A DNA stretch of 64,000 bases, from assembly GCA_020250125.1 (NCBI GenBank), contig JADCEL010000038.1, forward strand, positions 1 through 64,000, in the 5' to 3' direction. The position numbers and the translations under genes were made by a program. This document shows positions 63,751 through 64,000 of the stretch, piece after piece. Below the pieces are notes generated by a model that was given only the letters and a program-made list of their open reading frames with translations, was not told where the DNA came from and did not search any database. Numbering within the stretch: the stretch's first letter is position 1; the number at the start of each line of letters is the position of its first letter. The DNA comes from Rhodobacter sp. Its GTDB lineage: Bacteria > Pseudomonadota > Alphaproteobacteria > Rhodobacterales > Rhodobacteraceae.

Positions 63751-64000
63751 ATGTCGTTCCGCGTGCCCAGGCGCACAATCGCCGCCTTTCTTGGCCCTGC
63801 CGTGGCCGCTTTGGCCATCGTCGGCATCGCGCCCCTGCTTTATGCGGTCTGGAAAAGCCTGCATTACTTCAACCTGACCAAGATCGCGCAGCAGCGCTTT
63901 GTCGGGCTTGACAATTACGGGGCTGTCCTGACCGACCCGGTCTTCTGGCAGGCGATGGGCCGCACGGCGCTGCTGTTTGCCATTGCCGTGCCGATCCAGA
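63751..64000 (+). CDS. CUT1 ABC importer permease, MalF type (cut by window end)
   Basis: The first 83 residues are visible: MSFRVPRRTIAAFLGPAVAA, then a hydrophobic helix, VWKSLHYFNLTKIAQQRFVGLDNYG and the start of the second helix (GRTALLFAIAVPIQ). The FVGLDNY motif is typical of MalF-type permeases. The gene continues beyond the window. It belongs to the operon starting with the binding protein at 62316. Confidence 0.85.
   Translation, partial: MSFRVPRRTIAAFLGPAVAALAIVGIAPLLYAVWKSLHYFNLTKIAQQRFVGLDNYGAVLTDPVFWQAMGRTALLFAIAVPIQ

Overview
The window is high-GC, gene-dense DNA with GTG and TTG starts and many 1-4 nt stop/start overlaps. Gene content (form I CO dehydrogenase, TauR/Tpa/Xsc taurine catabolism, SoeABC, many CUT1 sugar importers) points to an alphaproteobacterium, most likely Rhodobacterales/Paracoccaceae. 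That placement is inferred from gene content and style, not from a marker gene. No rRNA, tRNA, CRISPR array, transposase or phage gene was seen.

Layout. 1-0.9 kb: gene-free DNA with an inverted copy of a ~240-bp hairpin-rich repeat. 0.9-3.5 kb: glycerol kinase coupled to an iron-type alcohol dehydrogenase. 3.6-11.9 kb: an aerobic CO dehydrogenase cluster, coxC-M-S-L-D-E-F, with the form I active-site motif AYRCSFR in CoxL. 12.0-24.1 kb: a taurine module, tpa, a low-GC insert, tauR, then an overlapping operon xsc-tauE-ackA-soeABC. TauR-box direct repeats with identical 23-bp register precede both tpa and xsc. Together these convert taurine to sulfoacetaldehyde, then acetyl phosphate plus sulfite, then acetate plus ATP and sulfate. 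24.05-24.8 kb: three tandem copies of the ~240-bp repeat, the first supplying the soeC stop codon. 24.9-26.4 kb: periplasmic copper-handling genes. 27.0-30.0 kb: a decayed family-2 glycosyltransferase coupled to a GT39 glycosyltransferase and a PAP2 phosphatase (lipid A or polyprenyl-phosphate modification type).

30.3-48.6 kb is the least familiar part: two convergent operons. The plus one carries a Gfo/Idh-like gene, an FAD oxidoreductase and a KDG-kinase-like gene. The minus one carries Gfo/Idh, CoA-transferase, enoyl-CoA hydratase, aldehyde dehydrogenase, a CUT1 importer, two GMC oxidoreductases and a Dabb protein. A LacI repressor gene lies where they meet. The palindrome TGGAACGTTCCA precedes the plus operon, and two near-identical copies precede the minus operon, so the whole ~18 kb looks like one LacI regulon for an unidentified carbohydrate-like or alicyclic substrate that is oxidised and then handled as CoA esters.

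49.5-57.4 kb: a CodA-like amidohydrolase, a BMP-type binding protein, an amidase and a nucleoside-type ABC importer (uptake and hydrolysis of an N-heterocycle or amide), followed by an orphan cytidylate kinase. 57.5-64 kb: a divergent locus. The minus side has HAD phosphatase, SDR, SIS isomerase, glycerol-1-phosphate-dehydrogenase-like enzyme and ABC ATPase; the plus side has a binding protein and a permease cut by the window end. This looks like another uncharacterised polyol or sugar-phosphate pathway.
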